64,000 nucleotides of DNA from Microglena sp. YARC (GCA_022414725.1 CM039465.1:23776108-23840107), one strand, 5' to 3'; positions 1 to 12,166 are shown, counted from the stretch's first letter. The notes: generated by a model from the letters alone, not told the origin. Translations and numbers: made by a program.

Positions 1-849
1 CCAAAGCCCCAGTCAGTATTGGGGCCAAAGATCAGGAGCCTAGCCGTAAGGGCCAATGTAGCTGAACTGTAACTGGATCAGGTTAGACAAATACTGTCCT
101 TTATGCGGGTGTCGGTGGATCGAGGGGTGTTTCACTGCCTGAGGCCCCTTAGGCCCCACACCGTTGTATCTCATGAGACTCTTCTGACTGATGTTATTTA
201 TGAAACTACACTTCGAAAAAAATGTAACTGCGGATGAAATTTACTAGTTGCACCCTACCTCTTATTACCGGAGATACTTTCGTGTGTGTGTGTGTGTGTG
301 GTGTGTGTGTGTGTGGTGGTGGTGGTGGTGGTGGTGGGGGGGGGGGCAGGGTCGCTTGTACATAAGCAACGTTTAAGATGGCCAACTGATAGAGCTCGAC
401 GTGAGGGTCAGTATACACCTAAATTTCAGGACATGATTATTATTGGTGAGGAAGATATTGGCCTTTTAAGCCAATGAGGGGGGGGGGGGGGGGGGGGGGT
501 AAGGTACAAAATAAATCATAGCTTGAGGCAGGCTGGAGGTGTCAGAAATAACTTCTTGATGGCCCCCTCACCTGACAAAACCCATATTATAATCAATTAC
601 TAGCATCTGAGCCTATCGTACCGACGGGAAGACCCTCGTGGCCACGTCAGCGACAGGTCTCAGAAAATCGAGATCAGAGACTCGCTGCCACCTGGGCGAC
701 AGGTCAGCAAGATTTGAAACCAAAAGCCCAACTGCCTGGGCTAAAAGGGGGTGAACACGCGCCGGGCACGTGCTAAACCCCGGACAACCTACAACATGGA
801 ACTATTATAAATAGGATTATAAGCGTACAACCCATATATGTTTCTACCC

Positions 850-1545
850 ACAGCCTGGGCCTGCATTCACCCAGCTGTCATGCCAACAACCTTGCAACTA
901 CCAGGTTGTCGAAAATCTTAGGCGCTCACTAGAGTGGCTTCAGTCCCAGCATCCACACAAGACATTTGTATACACGCCCCTTGATTTCATCAAGCTGTCG
1001 ACGCATTTGGAGTGCATTAGAAACTTATCACTCCCTCCCTCCTCCACCAGGTCAATTGAATGGTTCAAGAGTATGAATACCAATACACATGTCAATAACT
1101 AGAACATACATTTCAACATTATGAATATACAATTCAAGATTATGAACATACATTTCAACATTAAGAACATACATGTATGAATATGGATATGTATGAATGA
1201 ATACGGATATGTATGAATATGGATATATATGAAGATGTATGGGTAAAAGTATGGATATGTATGAATACGGATATGTATGAATGAATACGGATATGTATGA
1301 ATATGAATACGTACATGTATGAATATGGATAAGATGTATGGATACATACATGTATGAATATACATTTCAACATTAAGAACATACATTTCAAGATTATGAA
1401 TATACAATTCGTGACTATGAATATACTTTTCAAGATTTCGAATACCAATATCATTTCAAGAATATGAATGTATTTGCACATTTTAAAGAAACACATTTGA
1501 ACCCACCGCCTGGCCCTGCGATGCTCCAGACAGAATGTGCCAGGG
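850..1545 (+). repeat. dispersed repeat, left copy
   Basis: Matches 3518-3945 in the same order: AGCCTGGGC..GCATTCACCC, AACCTTGC, GTGGCTTCAGT.CCCAGCATCCAC, GGTCAATTGAAT.GTTCAA, GAATACCAATA, CAAGAATATGAATG, and CTGGCCCT..ATGCTC. The left copy is longer because of an internal minisatellite at 1080-1460. Confidence 0.75.
1080..1460 (+). repeat. minisatellite of TATGAATACGGATATG type
   Basis: Degenerate tandem units of about 16-26 bases (ATGAATATGGATATGTATGA and ACATACATTTCAACATTA). Open frames across it are Tyr/Ile/His-rich shadows and are not listed as genes. Confidence 0.85.
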
Positions 1546-1824
1546 TGTGGAGGCTACACCCTCTTCCTGCCCCAAGGGCCAGTCAGTCTGGGTGGCAACA
1601 TGTTGTGCCTGTCGTGGTTCCTGCCGAGTGATCTGCTGCTCTTGCGGTGGGTTGTGCTGCTGATCCTCATGAATATCCTCTTGCACTTCTTGCGACAGCT
1701 GCTCAGCCTGCTGGCACAGGATTTGCTTGCCCTGGTCCTGCTGCCTGGCATCATCACGTGTGTCTGCTGGGTTCATGTGTGACGTACTGCCCCCTGACAT
1801 GTGTGGCGTAGAGCCTCCCGCCAT
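1483..1824 (-). CDS. possible Gln-rich exon or ORF fragment, 113 codons
   Basis: An open minus frame with non-repetitive, Gln/Glu-rich composition (QQAEQLSQEVQEDIHED, then TQTDWPLGQEEG) that reads like protein and not like a simple repeat. No family is recognised. Its 3' end overlaps the dispersed repeat at 850-1545. It could be an exon of a mobile-element protein or a chance frame. Confidence 0.22.
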   Translation of the reverse strand: MAGGSTPHMSGGSTSHMNPADTRDDARQQDQGKQILCQQAEQLSQEVQEDIHEDQQHNPPQEQQITRQEPRQAQHVATQTDWPLGQEEGVASTPWHILSGASQGQAVGSNVFL

Positions 1825-2059
1825 TTGACCGCACTGCTGCGTAGCCTGTCCAGTGGGAGGAGTCTGGGATGGGGACTACACGAGACAAAAGGATGAGAAG
1901 GGGGGTGACGGGGTGGGGGTAGGGGGGTGATGGATAGGGTGACTGGGTGATGGGATGGGGCACGGGGAAATACAGGGGGCAGAGGGATGAGAAGGGGGTG
2001 ACTGGAGGGTGGGGATGGGATAAGGGTAAGTGGGACCAATCCTGCCAATAAAACCCATA

Positions 2060-3510
2060 CTATAATAAATTATAAGCATACTCGGGGGGGGGGGGGGGGG
2101 GGGGGGGGGGTGGTGGGGAGGGGGGGGGCGGGGGGGGGGGGGGGTTGGGCAAAAACAACTCCTACCAAATGCCATTTTCCTACAGAGGGCTGAGTTTACC
2201 ACCCACCCACCCACCTCCGGCTCCAGAACCCACTTGGAGGCCATTATTTCCTCCCACAATAATAATTAGAGGGTCAAAGTATGGTGCATTTTGTATAGCT
2301 TGAAAAGGCCTATCTAATGGTGCTGCCCCCATAACCATGCACCCCATATGGAGCAAGAAAAATCAAACAAGACAATACAATCAGGGTTTGTGGGCACAAG
2401 GACGAAGCGCATCATCACCATCAATGCTACATGAGAGGTAGGGCCTAGGGTTTAGGGCCCCCACCCCTAATATGCATAGCCTATAAAATTAACATGCTTG
2501 GGCCTATCTTCTTAATCTTCATGCTCAGCCAATACGAATCACAACGCTCGGACTATTAGAACCAATCACCTAGACTGACTCAACCTTTTTATTTATCCTA
2601 GAGGTTTAGCACTAGTGGGCCATAGGGTCACCCTCATCCTTTATCACCCTCCTCTCCCCGTCTCACTCATTCCCTCTCTTCTCCCTCTCCCTCTTTCTTA
2701 ACCAACCCTACTCCAGAACAATGCCGGCACCCTCTACTAGGGCTGCCTGCTCAGCCTGCAATAGATCTTGCGCCTCTAGCACGCTTTTGATCACGCCTTT
2801 TCGAAGACTTGTGCTCCCTTGCTAATGACCCCCTTAAACTCAGCCACACCAGGGCAAATGTCTCAATGTCCGTCCGTGCTGAGTTTCTGGCTGGGTGGAT
2901 CAGACTGCATGGTGATGAAGGATGTGGTGTCCCCACACGTACTTGTGGGTCTTTCCCGGGATCAGAAAGGCAGATAGGGCATGCAACAGGCCTATTGGTA
3001 ACAAGGGGGGGGGTTTTTTTTTTTTTTGGCCCCTTTTTGTTTAGAAATCCTTCTCAACAGAAGTGTAGGACATCATGTAAACTTGAGGGCATGAAGACGT
3101 CACCACTATTATGTGTGAGGTGGATCCAGCAATTCCACTCACCTGATCCACAAAAAGTTGCTCAAAGGGGTGGGGGGGGGGGGAGGGGGGGGGGGGGGGA
3201 GGAATCCCTAATGGCACCAGTGGAGACTGGTCTTTAGTACATAGGAACACCCCGTTCCATTCCCTGTCATTCTTGGGCTACCGAAAAAAACTGAAAGTAC
3301 ATATTGTTTCTTATTTCCGGTTTTTTCTCTCACCACCCACTCCACCCCAACTTTGGAGGCGCCATGATTGTTTATTCTACTGGGCAGGTACTGGGCAAAA
3401 AAAAAAAAATCTTCATCGCGTCTCAACAAGCTCTACACATCTGGGGCAGGATGGGGGTCAGATTCGTTTTTTCCTGGCACCCCCGCTCGCGCAATACGAA
3501 CCCAATGGAA
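2060..3510 (-). mobile_element. decayed copy of a zinc-finger-coding dispersed repeat
   Basis: Collinear with 56890-58640: CTACAGAGGGCTGAGTTTAC, the CCACCCACC run, CTTGGAGGCCATTAT, GAAAAGGCCTATCTAATGGT, CTAGAGGTTTAGCAC, and then the coding part. The open frame intact in the other copy is here broken by insertions, deletions and poly(G)/poly(T) runs (remnant coding sequence about 2714-3160, minus). Fragments such as [15 protein letters not shown] remain. Confidence 0.8.
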
Positions 3511-3517
3511 CTGGTGT

Positions 3518-3945
3518 CCTACCACAAGCCTGGGCTGCGTTCACCCCAGCGTCATGCAATAACCTTGCCATACCAGGACTCGTCAATTAATTTTTAAGTG
3601 CCCTCACTAGGTGTGGCTTCAGTACCCCAGCATCCACAAGAGCTTTGTGAGAGAGAGAGCTGTCGCCCACAATCGAGTCCATATAAAACTTGTCACTCCG
3701 GCCTTGCTCTATCCGGTCAATTGAATTCGTTCAATAGTATGAATATCCAATACGCATCAATGAACTAGAAACATGCATTCAAGATTTAAATACCAAAATC
3801 ATTTCAAGAATGTGAATGGTATTTGCAACATTTTAAAGAATATAAATTATTATTGAAACATACGTGTAAAGAATACACATTTGTACAATACCCCTGGCCC
3901 TAGCAAAATGCTCTAGACAGGGTGCGCCAGGGTGTGCCATGAGAA
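3518..3945 (+). repeat. dispersed repeat, right copy
   Basis: Second copy of the repeat at 850-1545 (see that entry), immediately following the zinc-finger repeat. The two copies flank 1546-3517. Confidence 0.75.
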
Positions 3946-3997
3946 CCAGAGCCAAGCAGTTTGGCCTGACGAGATCACCGCAGTACAACTGACGGAA

Positions 3998-4378
3998 TCA
4001 GGGGAGTGAGTGGGCAGTGAGTGAGTGAAAAGGGTGAGTGAAAGAGTATCGAGTGAGTGAGTAAAATAGTTATGAAGTGAGTGAGTGAGTGAGTTGAGTG
4101 GTGAGTGAGTGAGTGAGTGATGTTTTAGTGGTGAGTGAGTAAAATAGTTATGAGTGAGTGAGTGAGTAAGTGAGTGAGAGTGAGAGAGTGAGTTAGTGTG
4201 AGTGAGTGAGTGAGTGAGTGAGTGAGTGAGTGTGAGTGAAAGAGTGAGTGGGTGAAAGCGTGAGTGGGTGAGTTGAGTGAGTTGATGAGTGAGGAAAGAG
4301 TGAGTGAAAGAAAGTGGGTGAGTGAGTGAGGTGAGTGGTGAGTGAAAGAGTGAGTGAGTGAGTGAGTGAGTGAGTGAG
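3998..4378 (+). repeat. (GAGT)n tetranucleotide microsatellite
   Basis: About 380 bases of GTGAGTGAGT with interruptions. The Ser/Leu/Thr/His-rich open frame on the minus strand is its translation and is not a gene. Confidence 0.97.
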
Positions 4379-4777
4379 AAGTGACGTGTCCTTGTCTGTA
4401 AGGTCTACTATAATCGTGGTTTGTGAAGGTCAGAGCGCAGTGTCTTGAGTGGTGTATTCCCACGTCAGACCTTCTTCCAGGCAAAGAAGCATGAAAGATT
4501 GGCCGCTAGATGATTGGCCGCTGCAGTTATCTTGCATGGGAGCATGGGGTGTGTGAGCAGTGAGTAAGAGTTGGGCAGGTAGTTCAGTTCTCCAGTGAGT
4601 TCAGAGATCGAGGGTGAGATGTGGCAGTGTCACTCGGAAAGCAAGTGTTGAAAGTGTGGTGAGGGGGGGCGAAAGTGTTCTTACTTCTTCTCCAGCACTT
4701 TTTATCACTTCCTTTACCAACACACTTGTTTGTACCTTACTTCACCAACACCGACAATACACACGACAGCAACACAC

Positions 4778-4925
4778 CTTGATGTGGTAGATGACTTGAA
4801 ACGGCTCCGTCTTGGCCACATCACATCCTGCAGCTCAGGACGGCTCCTTCCCGCCAGATCCATTGTAGATCTACAATTGCAGATAGCATAGGCATCGAGA
4901 CGGGTCTGCAATCTGTCCAAGTCAA
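4778..4925 (-). CDS. possible internal exon of an unknown gene
   Basis: Minus-strand segment between a CTCACAG acceptor and an AAG/GTGTGT donor, open in one frame for 48 codons: DLDRLQTRLDAYAICNCRST then MDLAGRSRPELQDVMWPRR. Non-repetitive composition inside repetitive surroundings suggests an exon. Family unknown. The start phase (needs one base from the previous exon) does not fit directly with the exon candidate at 5650-5760. Confidence 0.35.
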
Positions 4926-5649
4926 CTGTGAGTTGGGTTGGTTTTTGGGTTGGTTGGTGGGTGGTGGGGGGGTCGGACTGTGTGCTACTCTGTGTATGTG
5001 TGTACGGCCATCCCATCAATCACACTGCCGATAGCTACAGGGGAACAGAGGGGACCCTTTTGATGACACATTTACGATGTGTGTGTGCTGTGTGTGTTTG
5101 TCTGGTTGCTGCCTGTGTCTGAAGTGTGTTGGTGGTGGGAAGCGGTGGCGCTTGGTGATTCTTGGTTTGGTGGTGTGGGTAAGTCTTGGTAGGGGAGGGT
5201 GGTGTTGGTGTTGGGTGGTGGTAGGGTGTTTGGGTGGTGGAGAGAGACCACGAACACCACCTACCACAACACCAAGCCCTCGACCCTAATGGTAGGCTGG
5301 GGTGCTTAGGTGTTGGTGGCTGTCTCTCAACCCTCTCCCTCACAGCCTGTCTATACCAACCTCGTCCACAAAGCGGCACGTGTTTTTGCATCAAGTTGCA
5401 TTGAGGGTTGCATTATACATTTCCCAAATTTTGTTTGCCCTTGTCGTGCTGAGGTTGTGCAAGCATATTTTTAATCGAGGTGGGCAGGTCACTTTTAGCC
5501 TGTTGGACAAAACCCCTGTGACTGTGCCGTACTACACACCAGTGATAATTTGAGGACCCCCTAAGTTTTCCTATATACTAGATGAACACAATGTTTAGCC
5601 CCCCCCCCCCCCCCCTCCCAGACAACACACACCATTTCACCTCCCTCAC

Positions 5650-5760
5650 CTGATCCCAACGTTTCTGGAACGCAGCCATCAGAGCACAGTCCTTGCAGGT
5701 ATTCGATTCGGGAATTAAGTTAGCCCCCAGCTTTGGTGATATCTTGAAGGGCGTCCATCC
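5650..5760 (-). CDS. possible internal exon of an unknown gene
   Basis: Minus-strand segment of exactly 37 codons between an AATTAG acceptor and a CAG/GTGAGG donor, phase 0 at both ends. It encodes GWTPFKISPKLGANLIPESN then TCKDCALMAAFQKRWDQ. It looks protein-like but no family is recognised. Confidence 0.4.
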
Positions 5761-5810
5761 CTAATTAACACGAAAGGGACGAAGGTGAGACTAGCTTCCG
5801 CAAATGTATT

Positions 5811-7160
5811 ACCCCCCCCCCCCCCCCCCCCCCCACCACCACCAACCACCACCACCCACCACACCGACAGCCCACCCTGTTCCCGCCCCCCTGTCCCCGT
5901 GCTCCCTCAGCACCCCCTGTCCCCCCTCCCCTTACACCCCCTGCCCCTCCCCCCTGTCTCCTCCCCCTCTGCAACCCATGTCACGCCCTCCCCTGCACCC
6001 ATGTCCTCACCCTCCCCTTCCCCATCTGCACCCATGTCACCGCCCTCCCCTTCACCCTTGCCCTCTCCCCCTCTGCACCCATTGTCACCGCACCTCCCCT
6101 TCACCCCTGCCTTCCCTTCTGCACCCAGTCACCCCCTCTCCCTTCACCCTGTCCCCTTCCCCCTTCTGCACCATTCACCCCCTCCCCTCGACCTCCTGTC
6201 CCCTCCCACCTCTGCACCCCTGTCACCCCATCCTTTCACCCCTGTCCCTCCCTCTGCACCCATGTCACCGGCAATGAGATCCTTCCCTTCACGCCCTGCC
6301 TCCCCCTCATTGCACCCATGTCACCCCCTCCCCTTCACCCCTGTCCCACCCCGTCTGCACCCATGTCACCCAGTGCGCCCTTCACTCCCTGTCCCTTCCC
6401 CCTCTGCACCATGTCACCCACCTCCCCCTTCCCCCTGCCCCTCACCTCTGCACCCATGTCACCGGCCCATGTCAGCCCTTCACAGCCTGCTCCTCCCCTC
6501 TGCACCATGTACCGCCTCCCCTTCAACCCCTGTCCGCCTTCCGCCTCTGCACCCATGTCACCCCCTCCCCTTCACCCCTGTCCCTCCCCTCTTGCACCCA
6601 TGTCACCCCTCCCTTCCGACCCTGTCCCCCTCCCCTCTGCACCCAGTCACCCCTCTCCCTTCACTCCCTGTCCCCGTCCCCCTCTGCAACCCATTACCCC
6701 TCCCCATTCACCCCTGTCCCCTCCCCCTCTGCACCCATGTCGACCCCCTCCCCTTCAACACCTAGTCCTCCCCCTCTAAGAACACGCATGTCAACCCCTG
6801 CAGCCCTGTCACCCATGTTCCGCCTCCCCTCTGCAGCCCATTGTCACCCTCTCCCCTTCACTCCCTGTTCCCCTCACCCTCTGCATCCATGTCACCTCCC
6901 ATCTCCCTTCACCCATGTCCAGCCCCCCTGGTCCCCAGTCCCCTCAGCACGCATGTCTACCCCCCTCTTCTTCACCCATGTCCAGCCCCCCTGCTCCCCT
7001 CCCCTCAGCATCCCATGTACCCTCTCACCTTCACCCAATGGTCCTTCCCCCTGTTCCCACTCCCCCTTTCAGCACCCAATGCCACCCTCCCTTCACTCAT
7101 GCCCGCCCCCTGTCCCCTCCCCCGTCCCCTCTGCACTCATGTCACCCCCTCCCCTGTCAC
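5811..7160 (+). repeat. C-rich minisatellite of about 46 bp
   Basis: After a poly(C) run at 5811-5834, imperfect units of about 45-46 bases carry CTGCACCCATGTCACC and CCTTCACCCCTGTCCC. Pro/Ser/His-rich open frames exist in all three plus frames because of the composition, which is why none is called as a gene. Confidence 0.92.
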
Positions 7161-7173
7161 CCATGCCCCTCAC

Positions 7174-7328
7174 TCGTGGAAACAAATGCAAGAGTCTTCC
7201 TTGGCGAATCACATGGCGTCTGCATCCAGCTTGGGCAAGGCTTTGGGCTGAACTGCTCGTAGTTCAACTTGCGCCGTACATGAACGCTGGAGCCTGCAGT
7301 AGCCTCTGTCACCGTCTGGTCGTGAGAA
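7174..7328 (-). CDS. possible internal exon of an unknown gene
   Basis: Minus-strand segment between CATCCCAG and a GTGAGG donor. One frame is open across all 155 bases (VHVRRKLNYEQFSPKPCPSW in the middle), ending with one overhanging base. That overhang would fit the acceptor phase of the candidate at 4778-4925. The plus strand is also open, so the evidence is weak. Confidence 0.25.
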
Positions 7329-7679
7329 CTGGGATGGGAGGGAGGCAGAGTGAGTGGGTAATGTGAGAGGGTGTGTGGGTCAGAGGACGAGGGGGAGTAG
7401 GTGGGAGGGTGAGTTGGTAGCCCGTTTTAGCCATGCAGTCTCTGCCCACATCTTGATGTGGCGTCGGCAGTGGGCTCGCCGAAAGGTTAGTACGATTGTA
7501 CAAGGTAGCAACATTGGAAGAGAAAATAAATGTAACGTGTATAGCAGATCGTGATAGACCGTGGACGTATCAAAAAAGGCAGCTCAAGGCCACCCAAGTA
7601 CTTGCAATTCTCCATGTAATTATACTAAAAATGCAGCTTCACAAGTCGACACGTTGTCTATAATACAAATTTAAAAAAC

Positions 7680-8647
7680 AGGGGGCACCTTGCCAATGTT
7701 GGGCCATGCTGCCCTGCCCCCATTTTGATGTCCTTGCGATGCTTTGTTTGCAGGGATATAATGGTTTTGGCGAGCCCCCCGACTTCAAAGGCGAGCGGGG
7801 ACCCCAGGGTTACCGACATGTTGTTCCGTGATCACCGAAGGGCGTCCGAAAAATTTCTTGAGCCCACGTCAGCATGGTCCGCGTAACTAAACGCTCTTCG
7901 GTTCAGCTCCATCGTTGCCACTTTCGTTCCGTTGCCAACACACTCCCATTTCGCGCGTCGCTTGCGACTGGCAATAGGACTTGTTTTCAAATCAAAAAGA
8001 GGGATAATTCGATTCCTTTTCTTTTTCCCCTCCCCTTTTTTCTCCCAAAACAGGATCCATTCTTTCCGATGTTTTTGTCATTTCAGGTACAATTTCAAGT
8101 AAACAAAAACAAACAAAAAACTTATTTGTTTAAGGTTTACTCGATTCCGATAATTTGGGCCAAACACGGGGTCTCTGTTTCCGATCGGAAATAGTATCCC
8201 GGGAAAAAAACTCCCTGTTGTTGTGGGCCAGTGGCGCAATCTTTGAAAAGCAGAGTGCAAAGACGCGGTGTGATCTAACCAACCCTCCAGTGTTGAGCCA
8301 AGCTGCCTTTGCCCCCATCTGATGTCTTGGCTTGGTATAATGATGATGGTATAAAAGTAGAATAACAAAACAAGTGACGGTTGAATGCCATAGGCGCAGG
8401 AAAAAGGGAGGAAGACCATCCTGATAGAACACAAATTGAAAAAATTGCACCTTTGCAGTGTCTGAGCCATGCTGCCTTTGCCCCCAGCGTAGTATGTGTT
8501 CCGGTTAATATCAACTATTGGTATAACATATGACCAAAAAACAACTTAACGGACTAAAAGGTAGAAGACAACAGGCAAGGACACAGAACCAAAAGTGAAT
8601 TTTGCAAACGAAAGCGCATGAATGTCGGGCAACCTTGCAGTGTTGAG
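7680..8647 (+). repeat. recurrent 40-bp motif leading into the assembly gap
   Basis: CCTTGCAGTGTTGAGCCATG followed by CTGCC.TTGCCCCCA recurs at about 7688, 8284, 8450 and 8632, the last one cut by the gap. Copies at 7688 and 8284 are followed by a GATGTC..TGG stretch and GGTATAATGATGGT-like sequence. No gene was seen here. Confidence 0.7.
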
Positions 8648-9647
8648 NNNNNNNNNNNNNNNNNNNNNNNNNNNNNNNNNNNNNNNNNNNNNNNNNNNNN
8701 NNNNNNNNNNNNNNNNNNNNNNNNNNNNNNNNNNNNNNNNNNNNNNNNNNNNNNNNNNNNNNNNNNNNNNNNNNNNNNNNNNNNNNNNNNNNNNNNNNNN
8801 NNNNNNNNNNNNNNNNNNNNNNNNNNNNNNNNNNNNNNNNNNNNNNNNNNNNNNNNNNNNNNNNNNNNNNNNNNNNNNNNNNNNNNNNNNNNNNNNNNNN
8901 NNNNNNNNNNNNNNNNNNNNNNNNNNNNNNNNNNNNNNNNNNNNNNNNNNNNNNNNNNNNNNNNNNNNNNNNNNNNNNNNNNNNNNNNNNNNNNNNNNNN
9001 NNNNNNNNNNNNNNNNNNNNNNNNNNNNNNNNNNNNNNNNNNNNNNNNNNNNNNNNNNNNNNNNNNNNNNNNNNNNNNNNNNNNNNNNNNNNNNNNNNNN
9101 NNNNNNNNNNNNNNNNNNNNNNNNNNNNNNNNNNNNNNNNNNNNNNNNNNNNNNNNNNNNNNNNNNNNNNNNNNNNNNNNNNNNNNNNNNNNNNNNNNNN
9201 NNNNNNNNNNNNNNNNNNNNNNNNNNNNNNNNNNNNNNNNNNNNNNNNNNNNNNNNNNNNNNNNNNNNNNNNNNNNNNNNNNNNNNNNNNNNNNNNNNNN
9301 NNNNNNNNNNNNNNNNNNNNNNNNNNNNNNNNNNNNNNNNNNNNNNNNNNNNNNNNNNNNNNNNNNNNNNNNNNNNNNNNNNNNNNNNNNNNNNNNNNNN
9401 NNNNNNNNNNNNNNNNNNNNNNNNNNNNNNNNNNNNNNNNNNNNNNNNNNNNNNNNNNNNNNNNNNNNNNNNNNNNNNNNNNNNNNNNNNNNNNNNNNNN
9501 NNNNNNNNNNNNNNNNNNNNNNNNNNNNNNNNNNNNNNNNNNNNNNNNNNNNNNNNNNNNNNNNNNNNNNNNNNNNNNNNNNNNNNNNNNNNNNNNNNNN
9601 NNNNNNNNNNNNNNNNNNNNNNNNNNNNNNNNNNNNNNNNNNNNNNN
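8648..9647. other. assembly gap of 1000 N
   Basis: Exactly 1000 undetermined bases, a conventional placeholder length, so the true size is unknown. Open frames spanning it are artefacts. Confidence 1.
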
Positions 9648-10017
9648 TGCATGCCATAAACGGACTTACCTGCAAAGTATAAAGTCGGGCAAGGATTTGT
9701 TACAACTGTTGATTGCACTCGGTAAGGACTTGTTGACAAACCTGGATAAGCATCACATCATCTTATTGCGCAGGCCTGAAACTATGGAAGGAGGCAGATG
9801 CAAAATGAGATTTGAAAAGTGATCAAAGAGTCCGATGTTGGATGATTCCTATGTCTCTATCTACATTCTGCTGGATTTGGAGAGGATAGAATGATTAACA
9901 AACTGTTCATCTAAGTCAAGCACAAGTATGGCCTGTGATAATGAAATGTGGTGCACAGAGACATCAGTGTCGGTTATGCCGCTGTCAGGTTGTTGCACCC
10001 TTATTCATCGTCAAACA

Positions 10018-10525
10018 CTTTATCATCACCCATCACACCCTTTATTCAGTAGCCCATTACACCCTTATCACCACCCTTATCCATTTGCCCCATTATATCA
10101 CCCTTATCACCACCCTTATCATTGCCCCATTAACACCCTTATCATTGCCCCATAGCACCTTTGATCACCACCCTATATTGCCGCCTAGGCATTAACCCTT
10201 ATCACCACCCATCATTGCCCCATTACACCCTTATCACAATCTTATGCATTGCCCCCATTACATCCCCTATCATTCCCCATAGCACCCTTATCACACTCAC
10301 CCTTATAATCTGCACGCCCTGTCTGCATCCACCCTTATAATTGCCCATTACCACCCTTACTCACCACCCTTATCATTGCCTATACACCCTATCACCCCTT
10401 AGCATTGCCCCATAGCACCCTTATCACCACCCTTATCATTGCCCCACTAGACCCTTATCACCACCCCGGACCACCCTTATAATTGCCCCATTTCACCCTT
10501 ATCACCACCCGTATCATAGCCCAGG
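10018..10525 (+). repeat. minisatellite of CACCCTTATCACCACCCTTA type
   Basis: Degenerate tandem units of about 30 bases alternating CACCCTTATCACCACC with CTTATCATTGCCCCAT. Confidence 0.92.
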
Positions 10526-10529
10526 TTGT

Positions 10530-11690
10530 ATTCTTATCACAGAACCTGGCCCCTATTGCAACGTAATTTACTTGCTACATGCAATTCTGATATGCGTTCA
10601 CTTCTCAACACCCAACGCACCGCTATCATCTTTGAGATCTTCAGATGCTTACGGACCAACAGTCCTTATCCTTAGAGGCCTTACGATCAATGGAATGGTC
10701 TGTGTCCAACCCCAATTGCCAAATGTAGCAGAGCAGTGGCCGTCAGAAGGCTGAAATCGCCTCCTCGGACAATCTACCTTTGAGCATCTCCGGCGCACTT
10801 GAGCCATGGAACGGCCCACAGTTGTCGCAGCCTCTTTGCAGTCTAGCATCGATAGAATCTCGTCAGTGGAGAAGTGGGGTCACAGGAAGGCGTTGGCGGC
10901 AGGAGGAGGAGTTGCCAGACTAGACCTGTGGCATAGGCGTGCGGTGGCTGGGGGTGTTCAAATCGTGCTTGTGAAGTATTTGGTGGTGAAATACACATAT
11001 TGCAATTGTTGCAGCCCCTGCTAGGCAAACCAGCAGGGGACAGGTGATCTGGGGAGAAGTGGGCTGACCAGAAGCCTGGCGGCATGAGAGTGCAGTAGTG
11101 TGAGTGAGGAGGGCAGTGTATGTCTGGGTATGTTTGCTTGTTGGGCTGGGGGTGGCTGGGGATGTTGGGGGTGTAATTTTGTATGTTAGGGAGTTCGTGG
11201 GTGACTGAAGAAGCGTCGACCGGCAGCGGTAGGAGAGAAGCACGCAGATTTTTAAAGCACTATCTCCATGGAGCAGCCAGTGTGAAAGACCAGGCCGGGC
11301 CTATGCGGTGCGCAGCCTTTGAAACAATGCAAGGTTAGGGATGGCTAAGCCAGCCTGATCTTGCAGAATGTAACTCTATGCTTGTGCCCCAGGTGCATGA
11401 AGGTAGGCCACATGTAACAAGATAGCAAAACATGAACCTTGGACGCCGTGGCATACACTGAATCGGCTGCTTTGCAAGCGCTCATGCAATCTGGATTCGG
11501 TGCCCTGTCTGTGGTTTTGGAGAAATGTTATTGCACGCTTTCTGTTACTCCTGGAAAATTGCTGTGTGTGTCTGGTGGTTGGTGGTGTGGTCTGGTGGTG
11601 ATGTGTGTGTGGACGACCATTGGTGTGGTTGTGTGGGGGGGAGGGCAGGTGGCGGGGTCCACACTACGGCCACCTAAACGTGTGAAGCCC
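10530..11690. other. no gene recognised
   Basis: Moderately complex sequence downstream of the RecQ motif VI remnant. On the minus strand near 10680-10750 there is a faint motif V-like string (GCCACTGCT..TTTGGCAATTGGGG), too decayed to call. No RecQ C-terminal (zinc or HRDC) domain was found. Confidence 0.5.
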
Positions 11691-11699
11691 CCTTAGCTG

Positions 11700-11911
11700 T
11701 TGACCCACTGCATGTCTCACTCCATCTTCATGAGCCTTCTCTCCCGGCCCTTCACTGAGAAAGCCGCGCCCTTGATGACATCGGTCTATCGCCACTGTCC
11801 ATTTCACGCGTCCAATAATAAGACGCATGTAAGCGCGCTGCCGTCTCAGCCAGCACGGCCGGCCTGCTGCAGTAGGCCGATACGCTTGAGGGCAGCATAG
11901 TGGATGATGCG
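11700..11911 (-). pseudogene. RecQ motif VI segment with in-frame stops
   Basis: The minus strand from 11911 reads RIIHYAALKRIGLLQQAGRAG, then TGA at 11848-11846, then DGSALTCVLLLDA and another TGA at 11806-11804. This lines up with RecQ motif VI (VIHYG.P.....Y-QE-GRAGRDG), with the arginine-finger codon replaced by TGA. Downstream, resemblance to the post-helicase region (RERRLMKME..MQWVN) is faint and again interrupted. The gamma-glutamyltransferase gene in the same window has no in-frame TGA, which argues against a changed genetic code and for decay or sequence error. Confidence 0.6.
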
Positions 11912-12105
11912 GTACGGTTGCATTTGCAACATGCCCAGCCATGATAGTTTCTAGTAGCAACCGTGCGAGGTAGGTGTGACTGGGTTGTGGGCTGATCTGT
12001 CGGTAGTAGACATCGTGGTCGCGGCTCGGACAGTGGATAGGCGAGTCGTGTTCTGTGCTTCAGGGGCAGCTGTTAGTATGAATGATGTGCGGAATACTGG
12101 TCACT

Positions 12106-12166
12106 GTCAAATCCCATGCCGTAAGCTACAGTAGCTATGCATGTTGTGGTGAGGTTTAGTTGTAGC
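12106..12166 (-). pseudogene. RecQ motif V segment
   Basis: After an AG acceptor at 12168-12167 the minus strand encodes CIATVAYGMGFD, matching RecQ motif V (usually AT-AFGMG-D). The frame runs on as SDQYSAHHSY and then meets a stop, so either the donor was missed or the gene is broken here. The expected YHAGL..R..H segment between motifs IV and V was not found intact; a weak candidate (QHG...VRTHHAH) lies at 12293-12247. Confidence 0.6.

Noticed and set aside
5785..6765. 326-codon Pro/Ser-rich open frame
   Set aside because: It translates a C-rich 46-bp minisatellite. All three plus frames are open and differ only by repeat phase.
8546..9739. Open frames spanning the N gap
   Set aside because: Almost entirely undetermined bases.
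11846..11848. Reassigned TGA codon in motif VI
   Set aside because: The neighbouring complete gamma-glutamyltransferase gene has no in-frame TGA and the same RecQ stretch also has TAG and frameshift damage.
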